Part shown: positions 36,560 to 48,875 of the stretch, in pieces
How the letters are laid out: every line of letters begins with the position of its first letter
Position numbering within the stretch: position 1 is the first letter of the stretch
Assembly (NCBI GenBank): GCA_019454045.1
Contig: SKCR01051209.1
Location: 62,001 to 126,000, forward strand
Length of the DNA: 64,000 nucleotides
Source of the DNA: Zanthoxylum bungeanum
Lineage: Eukaryota > Streptophyta > Magnoliopsida > Sapindales > Rutaceae
Direction: 5' to 3'
Translations under genes and position numbers: made by a program
The notes under the pieces: model-generated
Told to the model about the DNA's origin: nothing
What the model saw: the letters and a program-made list of their open reading frames with translations, nothing else
The model's database searches: none

Positions 36560-39500
36560 ACATTTACTTTTCCAATTATTGATATATCTTTGGCTTGTGA
36601 GGCCGTTACATCTAGCTGGATTTTAGATTCTGCTTGTCCTATTCATATTTGTATTTCGTTGTAGGTGCTGAAGGAAAGTAGGAAATTGAAGCCTGGAGAG
36701 ATGCAGTGTTGATTGGGGAGTGGAGACTCTCTGGATGTAGTTGCAGTGGGAGTATGCGAGATCCCTTTGCTGAAAGGGACACTTTTATTATATGACTGTT
36801 ATTTTTACCAGGATGTGTAGCTAATATTATATCTCTTTTGTATTAGATACAGAGGTTATCGTATTAATATTAAGAATTGTTCTTTGTATTTATATAAAAA
36901 ACGTAATATTCAGATCCTTTGTTGTTCAAATAAGCATGGTTATTACACATTGCAAACTTATAAAGATATTTTAAATGTAGCTTACCTATTATTAATAATA
37001 CTGAACTTTAGCGTATGCGGCTGGGTCATATAGGCGTTAAACACCTTACCCAATTGGTTAGGAATGGTTTGATACTAAATCTCACCATTGAATCTTATCC
37101 AACCTGTGAATCTTGTATTCAGGGTAAGATGACCAAAGCCCCATTTTCAGGTGTTGGACATCGTGCCACTAATTTACTGGAACACATACATTCTGATGTA
37201 TGTGGTCTACTAAGTTAGACTGCTCAGAGTGGTTATTCGTACTTCGTTACCTTTAACGATGATTTGTCACGGTACGGTTGTCTATTTCATGCGACATAAA
37301 TCGGAAACCTTTGAAAAATTCAAAGAGTTCCGAAATGAAGTAGAAAAATAAAATGGTCAATATATTAAATGCCTTCGATTCGATCAATGGCGTGAATATA
37401 TGAGTAGTGAGTTCATGGATTATATGAAGGAGAATGAGATTATCTCTCAATATACTCCTCCAGGTACTCCACAGCACAATAGAGTGTCTTAGAGGAGAAA
37501 TCAGACTTTATTGGATATGGTCTGATCAATGTTGAGTTTCACAGATTTGCCATATTACTTATGGAGCTACTCCCTTTTAACAGCTGCATATTTTTGAATA
37601 AGATTCCTTCAAAAGCTTTTCCTACGACTCCGTATGAGATATGGACAGGTAGGAGACCAAATCTTAGTTACATTAAGGTTGAGGTTGTCCTGCCTATGTT
37701 AGGATGACTCAGTAAGATAAGTTTTCGCCTCAAGGGCAAAAGTTTAGGTTTGGTGGATATCCTTCGGAAATGAGGGGATATCTGTTCTATGATACCGAAC
37801 ATCGAAATGTGTTCGTAGCTCGCTTCGTAAAATTTCTAGAAGTAGAATTTTTATCAGAAGGTGGTAATCATAGATAGGTTGAACTTGATGAAGTCCAACC
37901 TGAAAACAACGAACAAACGGAGGAACCTGAAGTTCAAGTAGATGAAGGACCTTCAACACACACTCTCCGTAGTTCACAAAGGGTATCTAGACCTCCTAAA
38001 CGCTTGTATTTGATACAAGAAAATAGTCTAGATGCTCTCTTAGTAGAAGAGACTGATCTTTTCACCGATAAAGAATCGATGTTGGACATCGACTCCGTGA
38101 AATGGAAAAGTGTCATGAAATCCGAGTTAGACTCAATGCATGAGAATCAAGTTTGGGACTTGCTTCCCCTTCCCGAAGGAATTGTTCCTATTAGTTGTAA
38201 ATGGGTTTACAAAATGAAGCGCGAGCCTGACGGTAAGGATGAAACTTACAAGGCCCGACTGGTAGCAAAAGGTTACACGCAGTGACCTGACATCGAATAC
38301 GATGAAACTTTTTCACTAGTGGCCATGCTTAAGTCTATTAGGATTTTGCTTTCTATAGCTGCATATCATGACTACGAGATTTGACAAATGGATGCAAAAC
38401 GACTTTTCGAAATGGATTTTTTGATAAAGAAATCTATATGGAACAGCCAAAAGGTTTTCCGTCCAGCGAAAACTCGGGTATGGTATGTAAGCTTAAGAAG
38501 TCTATTTATGGACTAAACAAGCTTCACGAAGTTGGAATCTTCAATTCCATGATATTATTAGATCGTCTGATTTTCTCAAGAATTCGAAAGAATTCAGTGT
38601 GTATCAGAGAGCCAGTGGGTGCATGGTCTTATTTTTAGTCCTCTATGTTGATGACATCCTAATCATTGGGAATGATATAGGAATATTACAAAGCGTCAAA
38701 GCATATCTTTGTAAGAATTTCTCTATGAAGGACCTGTGAGAAGCTTTCTATGTTTTAGGGATAAAAATCTATAGAGATCGAAAAAGGAAGCCGATTGGGT
38801 TATCCCAATCAATGTACATAGACAAAATCTTGGAACGATATAATTTTGATAACTGTAAGACAGCAAACATACCGTTCAAACATGGGATTCATCTTTTTAA
38901 TAGATGAGTCCACAAACAGAAGATGAGAAGGTTAGAATGTCTAACCAAAAGATGAGAAGATTATAATGTCTAACCAACCTTATGCTTCGTGTTTGGGTAG
39001 CATAATGTATGACATGTTATGTACTCGACCTGAAGTAGATATCAGTCCAATCCAGATAATGACCATTGGATAGCCATTAAACATATCCTGAAGTATCTTA
39101 AAGGTACTAAGGATAAGTTGATAATTTATGGAGGAAGTGAACTACAAGTTAGCGGGTATATAGATTTCAACTTCCAATCAGATCTCAATGATAGAGAGTC
39201 TACATTTGGATTCGTCTTTACCCTTAATGGAGGTGCAGTTTGCTGGAAGAGTTCCAAACTGGGGTCAATAGCAGATTCCAATACAGTGGCAGAATACACT
39301 GTAGCTTCTGAAGCTACAAAGGAAGCTGTTTGGATTAGGAACTTTATCACAGAATTGTGAGTTGTCCCAAGTATCGAGAATGTGATTCCATTATACTGTG
39401 ATAATATTGAAGCCATTGCGCAAGCAAATGAACCGAGGGCGCATCAGAAGTCGAATCATGTGGAACGCAAGTACCACATCATTCGAGAGATTATGTCACG

Positions 39501-39627
39501 AGGGGATATTGTCGTGTGCATGGTACCGAGTGAATATAATGTAGTAGACCCGTTGACGAAGGCCATACCTCCGAAGTTGTTTGATAAACACGTGGAGTCG
39601 ATGGGTATTAGATACAATCGATATTAG
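36560..39627 (+). pseudogene. Decayed copia pol of element B1
   Basis: All copia pol domains are present in order but interrupted by stops. Protease: WILDSACPIHIC near 36620, with DSA where D-S/T-G is expected. Integrase finger: LGHIGVKHLTQL...CESCIQGK (37015-37140). Integrase core start: HIHSDVCGLL, then FVTFNDD, with decay from 37200. RT begins in 38004-38285 (KSELDSMHENQVWDLLPLPE; KARLVAKGYTQ, then a stop); KLKKSIYGLNK lies at about 38490 and LYVDDILIIGND at about 38640-38675. RNase H occupies 39118-39627 (GGAVCWKSSK; HHIIR-like YHIIREIMSRGD; DPLTKAIP) with a stop at 39358. LARGE parts of RT remain readable, so this copy is less decayed than A1. The domain words match the Angela/BARE lineage. 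Confidence 0.88.
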
Positions 39628-39633
39628 CACTAG

Positions 39634-39649
39634 AGCAAGTGAGATTTTT
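39634..39649 (+). other. Polypurine tract of B1
   Basis: GCAAGTGAGATTTTT immediately before the 3' LTR start TGTTGGGG; an interrupted but correctly placed purine tract. Confidence 0.5.
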
Positions 39650-40142
39650 TGTTGGGGTTGGTGCTCAGAGCTCCAATTCCCATTTGTATTTCCTTTAAAA
39701 TACTTATATGAAATATTTTATTATAAATAATACATGCAGTTTTATAATATAATATATCTTCTTATATGGTAAAGACGTAATAGACCTTATGATGACTAGT
39801 CATGATACTGTTGCAAAAGCGTCGCAACTGACATTGAGTTGTATCATGACGCTGTCATTCTCAGACAGTTCTTGCTCAAGGTTTACACTACTTGGTCAGT
39901 AAAGTAAACCCGTTGAGATCGGTACATATCGTATACTGGAATATATGATTCCAATATTTTCTCAATGAACCATGAGTCTTGGAGACTGGTATAGACGTGT
40001 AGGTATTTATAGTGGATAAACAGCGAACGACTCACCGAAGATTCTTAATGGATGGTACACCAACATCAATAAGAATATTCACGGGTTGAGTAGCATTTGT
40101 GATTCTTAGACTTAAGATGCCACTATGGGCACATGAGACATG
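39650..40142 (+). mobile_element. 3' LTR of element B1, truncated
   Basis: Begins TGTTGGGGTTGGTGCTCAGA and matches 22552-23049 to its end, then ATGGGCACATGAGACAT as at 33031 onward. After 40142 it no longer matches, so about 1.9 kb of the LTR is missing. It also preserves the uninterrupted version of the A2 insertion site (about 40119-40140). Confidence 0.85.
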
Positions 40143-40732
40143 TGCTGGAGGCGTTACGTATCGATGTCCCTCCAATTCTCTACATGTGCTCTTAATCAAT
40201 TTCATATATGTATCAAGTTACATATTGAGGTGGGTTTTTCTCCTATGCCTCGAAAATATAAGACTATACTTTTGAAAACATCTATTTCTAAAACTATTCT
40301 CGGAACATGATTAATTATAATTTAATGCAAAAAAAACTTGGCTAACGCCCTAAAGACAGAAAATATAAGTTTGATATTTAAATCAATCATAAAGTAAAAT
40401 CAACTTAACAAAAAGTGTGTCCACTCACTGTTTTGAAGTCCCGCTAGCCTTACTTCACTTCAGTGAAGAAATTCATGGTTCATGCAATGACTTTTAATTG
40501 ATACTCTGGATTAGAAGATGGATTAAAGAATATATATATATATGAATCAAGCGAAGTTTTCTTATTCAAGTATGTGCTATCACTATGAGACGTATCGTAC
40601 TTATATCATGATGTAATATATACATACGAGTTGATACGAGACCCTTAAGGTAGCCTCTAACATGCTACGGTGAAATCGAAATGGTTTAAAACTGATTTGG
40701 GGAATTTCTGGTCAACGCGTCACGACACAGGG
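40143..40732. other. Unassigned stretch
   Basis: No frame or family recognised. Contains a short AT microsatellite near 40530-40543. Confidence 0.4.
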
Positions 40733-41333
40733 TCTTGCGCATCACGAAGTGCACCAAATCGGAAACGAGTTCATCCATATTTTCGGTTCGCGTTGCGATG
40801 CGGGCGATCCAAAATCAATTCTTCACCAATTTCCTAGTACGCATCATGAAATAGGTCTCTGCATGTCACGACGCGTGCCTATTTTCCAAGATTCAACTTT
40901 TGATTCTTCAAGTCTAACTTACCCGAATGTATCACTAACACTTCCATACTAAAAACCAATACATAATATATCATATTACTTTAACTTCACACATTTTAAA
41001 TCAAGTTAGCATCTTTAAACACCTTTTTAATCTTAGTCTTGCGCATCACGAAGTGGACCAAATCGGAAATGGGTTTATCCACATTTTCGGTTCGCGTTAC
41101 GATACGGGCTATCCAAAATCAATTCTTCACCAATTTCCTAGTACGCATCCAGGTCTCTGCACGTCATGACGCGTGCCTATTTTCCAAGATTCAACTTTTG
41201 ATTCTTCAAGTCTAACTTACCCGAATGTATCACTAACACTTCCATACTAAAAACCAATACATAATCTATCATATTACTTTAACTTCACACATTTTAAATC
41301 AAGTTAGCATCTTTAAATACTTTTTAATCTCAT
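40733..41333 (+). repeat. Tandem duplication, unit 304 bp
   Basis: Unit 1 starts at 40733 and unit 2 at 41037, both TCTTGCGCATCACGAAGTG, and they stay alike to ATCTTTAAA. Differences cluster in the first 130 bp, including C/T-type changes in CG contexts. The frame 40749-40952 lies in unit 1 but is not kept in unit 2. Confidence 0.85.
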
Positions 41334-41997
41334 TATTCTTATTCTTAGCTTAAACCTTAAGATTTACAAAACTTGGGTACTCTATGCTATAACCAATTTC
41401 TTTACTTATAAATCATCAAAATGCAATCCCTAACATGCCAATAACCCTATTTTATTATCATTCTCTCAAAATCTAACCAATCAAGTTTTGGATCAAGTTT
41501 CTTTAACTCCACCTTTTGATTTTTCTCCTTCTTCTTCTTCTTCTTAGACTGAACCGATTTTTTTTTTTTTAAAACCAAAAATTAGAATCTTCTTCTCTTC
41601 TTCGGATCGGTCTATCAAATCGATCGAATCAGGAATTGGTCATAATGATATACTCCGGTTAATGTTAATAATCAGCCTGGAAAATAATTGTAAAAATCGG
41701 TGAATTAGACTGAACTGATTCTTTTTTTTAAAACCAAAAATTAGAATTTAGTATTTTTTTTTTAATTTTTACCTAAATAAAATTATTTATGATGTATGCC
41801 AATTTTGTCGATTTTTTAAAACAGTTCAACCACTCGAACTATTGACCCATCAAACCTTTTGAATCACTGATTCGATCACCGATCCGGTTCAGAAAATACG
41901 GGAAAAGTGTGCTAAATCTTACATGACTGTAAAAATCGAATAACCATTATTCTACTAACCAAAAATACGTAATGCACTCTTAGATTTTAGGTGTGCT

Positions 41998-42031
<34 letters not shown>

Positions 42032-43112
42032 CAATCTCGACTTACCAAAGGTTTTGAAGAAAATAAATGATATTACCAATTATATTCTCAGAATTGATAT
42101 ATTATCAAAAATACATAAATTATGTATTTTATTTATCAGACTATCCAAAATTATAAATTGTATCCAATTTATACCAAATTTAAGTATACAACTGATCAAA
42201 TCTTATGTATACATATGATATAAAGTATGTGGATTTTTTCTATGTTTTTATTACATTTTATAATTTTTGGACCAGTTAATAATATATAAAGATTAATGTA
42301 TTTTTGAAAACTTGTCAAATATTTTATATAAGATTGATAATTTAAACACCTTGTAGAGGCTCATAATAATTAAATGTAGCCCCTCATACAATTTGACTTG
42401 TGTAATTGGTTAGTTTCTATTACATTTATGTTTTGATTATTTTCAACTCTCATCCAATCTTTTAAATACATCATCTCATCCTCACTTATCAATAAGAAGA
42501 AGAAGAAATATTTGAGAGAGAATGTTATGGACCCATTTATCCTAATTTTCTAACGATAAATAAGGGTGCGTTGGTATTTTTAATGGTGTGACTTGAAAAT
42601 ACCCAAATTATAATTATAATTTTACCAATTTAACCGAGTCGGATTGGGTTACATCGGGTCGGGTTGTGGCTTGTCCCGATTCTATAAACTCCCCTAAACT
42701 ACATGAGGGTTAGAAGAATTTAATCCATGTGTTGGTTTTTTTTTTTTTTTTTTTTTTAAATTTTGGAAAATTCATGTGTTGTTTTAATATCGTAAAGCAT
42801 GCATTGTAACAATATACAAAGGCTGCATGATAATAATCTAGTTAAAATATCACAACGAAAGATCTTCCCCAGTAAACTTCAAAACAAAACAAAAGTAGGA
42901 CAAGATAAAATTGATTAAAGCTACTTTATGATTACCCACACCAAAGCTTTTTTCATTTTTCACTTATTTCATATTCATATTGAGATGAAAAAGAAAGAAT
43001 AGTGTTACTTTATATCATAAAAAAGACAGATGAGTGGAAAGGATTGGCACGATGGGTATGTCAGAACGCTGCTCCACCTCACACTAAGCATACTACTTTA
43101 TATCATACGTTG
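41334..43112. other. Unassigned AT-rich stretch
   Basis: Two related words ending AAAACCAAAAATTAGAAT (near 41575 and 41735), a CTT microsatellite near 41528, a T run of about 28 at 42000-42028 and another near 42730. No gene seen. Confidence 0.4.
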
Positions 43113-43117
43113 CTTCC
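43113..43117 (+). other. Target site duplication of element T, left
   Basis: CTTCC before the 5' LTR; the same five bases follow the 3' LTR at 49387-49391. Five bases is the normal copia value. Confidence 0.9.
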
Positions 43118-43628
43118 TGTTGTAAATTCTTCAATTAACAGAGGGTATTTATGTCTTTTATTGTGTAGGGGTGGTTACAATCCTTGTAGGGTTGCAACCC
43201 CACCCCAAGGGGTGCTCTTCTTTGGCACCCCTCCTTGCCTTATAAGAGGTTTTTCCCTCCATTTTGAGAAGGGTGGAAAAAGTTGGCAGAAAGAAAAGGC
43301 AAAAAGACTACATTTCAGACACTTTTTTTCTTTGTTTTGAGAAGAGATCCACCATCTTCCTTGTTCAAACACTTGTCAAGGAGTGCACCTTGGACAAGAA
43401 GCATCCAAGTTATCCTGGGAGAACGTTGGCCAATTCGGATCCGTAGAGCACCTGTGACGGGGCCAATAAGTTCTTAAGGACAGAGAACTTCTCGACTTGG
43501 AATTCTGTAATCTCCATTTTCTGGTTGTTTTAAAGGTTTTAGGGTTTCATGTATATAGATCTACTTTTGCTGATTTGATCTGTTGCTTTGCATGCTAATT
43601 GTTGTTTAATGACACTAAATATCCAACA
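43118..43628 (+). mobile_element. 5' LTR of copia element T
   Basis: 511 bp, TGTTGTAAATTC...AATATCCAACA. It differs from the 3' LTR (48876-49386) by a handful of substitutions and small indels, so the insertion is recent. It contains a 12-bp palindrome GGGTTGCAACCC (43189-43200), a hairpin GGGGTGC/GCACCCC (43209-43231) and a TATA element TATAAGAG (43241-43248). The segment 43457-43478 is complementary to the region just after the LTR. Confidence 0.95.
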
Positions 43629-43630
43629 AT

Positions 43631-43652
43631 CTTAAGAACTTATTGGCCCCGT
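43631..43652 (+). other. Putative self-complementary primer site of element T
   Basis: No TGG-type tRNA site follows the LTR. Instead, two bases after its end, 22 bases (CTTAAGAACTTATTGG...) are the exact reverse complement of 43457-43478 in the LTR, and of the same segment in the 3' LTR. The element transcript could fold back to prime there. Confidence 0.6.
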
Positions 43653-43782
43653 GTTATTAGATAGTAATTCGCATGTTAGGGTTTGTATGTTTTCTGTAAA
43701 ATACGAACTGTGCATAAAAAAAAACCCGTAGGGCGTTTGAACGCCCGACGCACGCCAAGGTAAAAATTTGAATTTTCGTAAG

Positions 43783-44045
43783 AACGTTCGAACGCGTCTT
43801 CAAACGCACCTCGAACGAAAGCCTTCTGCCTTAGAACGTTCGAACGCGTACTAAACGCAACTCGAACGCAAACTCTCTGGAATCATTCCGTTCGAACGCG
43901 TTCACGAACGCTATACGAACGTGAACTCTCTGGAATCATTCCGTTCGAACGCGTTATCAAACGCTACTCGAACGTGAACTCTCTGGAAACATATCGTTCG
44001 AACGCGTTATCAAACACACACTGGACAGTCTCGTTCGAACGTAGA
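43783..44045 (+). repeat. Palindrome-bearing tandem repeats in the T leader
   Basis: The palindrome CGTTCGAACG occurs at 43785, 43837, 43889, 43942, 43995 and 44032. The spacing is 52, 52, 53, 53 and 37 bp. Units near 43871, 43924 and 43977 share AACTCTCTGGAA. The array is CG-rich within an AT-rich element. It lies between the primer site and gag. Confidence 0.9.
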
Positions 44046-44402
44046 TACGAACGCGACACTAACGAAATAGTCCTGTAATTCTTATAAACTGCAAACTTAA
44101 ATAATATTAACTTAGTAAGTCATATACTGTTAACACATTAATCTTGGTAGTATAGATTTAAGTTATTATTAAGTAGTTCAATTATCACAAGCATACACAT
44201 AGTGATAAAGTTGAAATTGTTTGATTGTTGCATAATTGGTTGAGAATTTAAAGTGTAATAATACACAAGTAATTCCATCCAATCTTGATTGAATTATATA
44301 TATCTACATTTATCGTATATCACTTTGAACAAGATCATTCGTTGATCGTTGTGCAATTTGTCTTTCGTAGACTAATTGACCCTGTTGATTTTCCAGTTAC
44401 AT

Positions 44403-45170
44403 ATGGCTAGCGGAAATATCACGGTACCGGTCTCTCATGGAGAAAAACCGGAGAAATTTGGTGGGGCAAATTTCAAACAATGGCAGAGCAAGATGCTGTT
44501 CTACCTGACAACTCTCCAGTTGGCAAAATTCCTCAAAGATCCTCCGGGTCCTGTGGAGGGTGAATCGGAAATGGCCAAGGAAGAGCGAGAACAGACTTGG
44601 TTGTCTGGAGACTTCTTATGCAAGAACTACCTTTTGGGTGGTCTTGACAATACCCTGTACAATGTGTACCAAGGCATGACTTCTGCGAAGATTCTCTGGG
44701 AATCTCTCGAGAAGAAGTACAAAACCGAGGATGCCGGACAAAAAGATGGTAGATTCAAGGACGGTGATGTCTCAGTTGGGTGAACTGCAGTTTAATCATT
44801 CATGAAATATTGGATGAGGGAGGAATGAAACTCTGTGAGATGTTTCAAGTTGCCGCCATAATTGAAAAGTTGCCTCCATCATGGAAGGACTTCAGGAGCT
44901 ATCTGAAACAAAAAGAAGCAGATGAGCCTTGAAGACCTCAGTGTTCGATTGAGAATCGAGGAGGACAACAGGATGTCCGAGAAGGCCAGCTACAAGACTC
45001 TGGAGTCTAAGGCCAACATCATTGAAGGTGTAAAGGGTAGCAAAAAGAGAAAGAACAGTGGAGCTGACTCTGGGAACAAGAAGTTCAAGGGAAAATGCTA
45101 CAACTGTGGAAAGAGCGGTCATATGTCAAAGGACTGCAGAAACAAGAAGTCTCAGGACAAGGGCAAGAAA
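44403..45170 (+). pseudogene. gag region of copia element T (two frame breaks)
   Basis: Encodes the capsid and nucleocapsid of the particle. I place the start at the ATG at 44403 (MASGNITVPVSHGEKPEKF) rather than further upstream, because family proteins start there and no earlier ATG is in frame. The capsid part has the usual KFGGANFKQWQSKMLFYL word and KILWESLEKKY. The frame breaks near 44770 and again near 44905. The second piece starts around 44922 and carries the zinc knuckle [14 protein letters not shown] at about 45096-45137 after a basic region. Apart from the frame breaks it reads cleanly. It continues without a stop into protease, as in a single copia gag-pol frame. Confidence 0.88.
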
Positions 45171-48100
45171 AAGAAAAATGAGGCCCATGTCACTGAAGGC
45201 GAGCAGCTGACTGATGATATCTCAGAGATGGAACTATCAGCAGTGGTAACCGAAGCCAACATAGTTGGGAATCCGAGAGAATGGTGGGTAGACACTGGGG
45301 CTACTCGTCATATCTGTGCAGACAGTAAGATGTTTTCCATGTACCAGAAGGTCGATGGCGGCGATCATCTGACAATGGGAAACTCGTCTACCTCTCAGGT
45401 GGTTGGACAAGGCACAGTGGTTCTGAAGATGACATCCGGAAAGGAGCTAACATTGAAAAATGTACTGCACGTTCCAGATATTCGGAAGAACTTGGTCTCG
45501 GGCTCTCTTCTTAGTAAGGCTGGTTTTAAGCTTGTATTTGTTTCTGACAAGTTTGTATGACAAAGAATGATATGTATGTAGGAAAAGGATACCTAACTGA
45601 GGGCCTTTTCAAGCTAAATGTAATGACTGTTAACCGTGCTATTAATAAAGCTAGTTCGTCTGCTTATATTATTGTGTCACAAAATGTATGGCATGGGAGG
45701 TTAGGACATGTTAATTATGATACCATGCGTAAATTAATTAACATGGACCTTATACCTAAATTTGCAATTGATAGCCAACATAAGTGTGAAGCATGTGTTG
45801 AAGCAAAAATGCATCGAACATCATTTCATTCTATAGAACGCAGTTCTGAACCGCTAGAACTTGTACATACTGATGTATGTGACATGAATATTGTGCAAAC
45901 AAGAGGCGGTAAAAAGTACTTTGTCACTTTTATCGATGACAGCACAAGATTCTGTTATGTGTACTTGCTGAGAAGCAAAGCTGAAGCAATTGAGAGCTTC
46001 GTACACTATAAGAACGAAGTTGAAAACCAACTTGGCAAGAAAATCAAAAGAATCAGGAGTGATAGAGGTGGTGAATACGTTTCACCATTCGGTGAATATT
46101 GTTCTGTGCACGGAATTATTCACGAAACCACTGCTCCTTATTCTCCTCAACAGAACGGAATTGCGGAACGCAAAAACCGAACGTTGAAGGAAATGATGAA
46201 CGCCATGTTGACAAGTTCGGGACTACCCCAGAACTTGTGGGGGGAAGCTCTGCTTTCCGCGAACTACGTTCTTAACAAACTTCCTCACAGAAGGTTGGAC
46301 AAGACACCATATGAGTTGTGGAAAGGTTTCGTACCTTCCTACAAATACCTCAAAGTGTGGGGGGGTGTCTTGCCAAAGTAATGGTTCCTAAACCTAAGAA
46401 GGTTAAAATAGGACCAAAAACTGTTGACTGTATATTCATTGGATATGCTCGCAACAGTAGTGCGTATCGATTCTTGGTACACAAGTCGGAGATCCTGACA
46501 TCAATCATCAATGAAATGATAATTGAGTCAAGGAATGCGACATTTTTTGAAGAGACGTTTCCTTGTAAGGAAAGACAGCGCACAGTGTCTCTCAAAAGAA
46601 CGACCGACGCTGTCAAGGACAGTGATAAGGTTGACCTAGAATCAGATAAACGTGTTAATACTGAGACAATCGAGCCTAGACGTAGCAAAAGAGCTAGAAC
46701 GTCTAAGTCGTTTGGTCCCGATTTTCTGACATACCTGTTAGAAAATGAGCCTCAAAGCTATAAAGAAGCTATGTCTTCTCCTGAGGCACCTCTTTGGAAA
46801 GAGGCGATAAATAGTGAGATTGATTCAATCCTACAGAACCATACTTGGGAGTTGGTTGATCTTCCACCAGGTTGTAAGCCATTGGGCTACAAATGGATAT
46901 TCAAAAGGAAGATGAAAACGGATGGATCAATAGATAAGTACAAGGCAAGACTTGTCATAAAAGGTTATAGACAAAAAGAAGGCCTTGATTACTTTGACAC
47001 ATATTCACCTGTGACTCGTATCACATCGATAAGAATGCTCATAGCCATAGCAGCTATATTTGGTCTTAAAATACATCAAATGGATGTAAAGACGGCATTC
47101 TTGAATGGTGAATTGGATGAAGAATTTACATGGAACAACCAGAAGGGTTTTGTGTTCCTGGACAAGAACAGAAGGTGTGCAAACTTGTAAAATCCTTGTA
47201 TGGATTAAAACAAGCACCGAAACAATGGCATGAGAAATTTGACAAAGAAATGTTGTCAAATGGGTTCAAAACCAATGAGTGTGATAAGTGTGTGTACACT
47301 AAATCAACTCAAAAGGGATATGTCATTGTGTGTCTCTATGTAGACGATATGCTGATAATTGGTAGTAATCATGAAATGATTCAGTCTACCAAAAACGTGT
47401 TATCCAGCAGATTTGATATGAAAGATATGGGGATAGCTGATGTAATCCTAGGGATTAAGATTTCTAGGACATCAGACGGATATATATTATCACAGACTCA
47501 TTATATTGAGAAGATACTCGATAAATATATCAAAGGGGATCTAAATGTAGCTAGAACCCCTGTAGACCTAACTCTTCATTTATCAAAGAATACTGGTTCA
47601 AGCATATCGCAACTAGAGTATTCGAGAATCATCGGAAGTCTGATGTATCTCACGAATTGCACACGACCTGATATCGCTCAAGCTGTGAATCGGCTTAGCA
47701 GATATACGAGCAATCCAGGACACAACCACTGGAAAGCCATAGTAAGAGTTTTGAGGTATCTGCTGAGAGAAACTTCAAAATATGGGCTACATTACGAGAG
47801 ATATCCTGCTGTACTAGAGGGTTACAGCGATGCTAACTGGATATCTGATACGGTGGATTCCAAATCCACGAGTGGATTTGTTTTCACACTTGGTAATGCA
47901 GCCGTGTCATGGAAATCCTCGAGGCAAACGTGTATTGCCCGGTCTACTATGGAATCAGAATTCATAGCGTTAGACAAAACAGCGGAAGAAGCAGAATGGC
48001 TTAGAAACTTCCTGGAGGATATTCCTAGTTGGCCCAAACCGGTGCCAGCGATTAGCATTAGCATACATTGTGATAGCCAATCGGCAATTGGGAGAGCCCA

Positions 48101-48296
48101 AAATACAATGTATAATGGTAAGTCTCGACACATACGTCGGAGACATAATACCATACGTCAACTGCTCTCAAGTGGCATAATAACGATCGATTATGTCAGG
48201 TCGAAGGAAAACCTAGCGGATCCACTAACTAAAGGTTTACCTCGAGAGCAAGTTGAGAAGTCATCGAGGGGAATGGGCTTGAAGCCTATAATCTAA
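45171..48296 (+). pseudogene. pol region of copia element T (three frame breaks)
   Basis: Protease, integrase, RT and RNase H of a Ty1/copia polyprotein. Protease site [12 protein letters not shown] at about 45285-45318. The frame breaks at 45556. The next piece (45557-46381) holds the integrase H-H-C-C finger (HGRLGHVN...CEACVEAK) and core with D106, D169 and E204 of that piece, the D-35-E spacing being exact. A break near 46367 sits in a G run. RT starts in 46318-47190 ([43 protein letters not shown]). It breaks near 47127 and continues to [11 protein letters not shown] (about 47334-47366). RNase H follows with [20 protein letters not shown] and DPLTKGLP, ending at 48296. No stop lies within the pieces. 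All lesions are single-step frame changes, so a relative or the true genomic copy may be intact. Confidence 0.92.
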
Positions 48297-48864
48297 GAAT
48301 TGTCACTGTGGAAACCCAACCTAGTTGACTGGAGATCCCAAGATCTAGGTTCAAAAGGGACAACATAAACTTTGTGCAATTCAAAACAAGCACTGAAGAG
48401 TTTCGTACTCTTTCCCATTCCGTGGATGACGCTGAGTGCTGTCTGTCATTGGTGAGGATAAGCTATGGCTTTTAATGATCACTATATTAGGAGATGAGTC
48501 CTAATGGGGGTAAAGACAGATTACCTCTTCATAGTAGATCACCTATTTCAAGTAAGAAGTGAGGCCGCTTCCATGGGAACCTTTAAAGGCGGGTTACCCT
48601 AAAGTGCTTGATGAATCCAGGACCGTTGTTCAGGGCCAAAATGAACACAACCGTAGAACGGGAAAATGGGTCGAATCAAAGCTGTGTGTTGGCAATTGTC
48701 TTGGTTTACACCAACGGCAGAACAGTTCAAGACTATGGGTCACTGGTTTGCCAAGTAAATCCGATTGTCATTCACTAGGAAAGGTTCAAGGCGAAAGCTA
48801 CCTATTTCGATGCAGCTTTGGCTCACGGTATCTCTCTCACGTGTCTGAATGGATAATTGAAGAA
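48297..48864 (+). mobile_element. 3' untranslated part of element T
   Basis: Between the end of RNase H and the polypurine tract. No retained protein feature; the frame at 48559-49023 runs into the LTR and is not supported. Confidence 0.6.
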
Positions 48865-48875
48865 TTGTGGGGGAT
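48865..48875 (+). other. Polypurine tract of element T
   Basis: TTGTGGGGGAT immediately before the 3' LTR. Confidence 0.8.

Noticed and set aside
43783..44045. Possible CRISPR-like array in the T leader
   Set aside because: Spacers are themselves repeated and the array lies in a copia leader.
44376..44402. Upstream TTG start for T gag
   Set aside because: The ATG at 44403 fits plant translation and the family's usual N-terminus.
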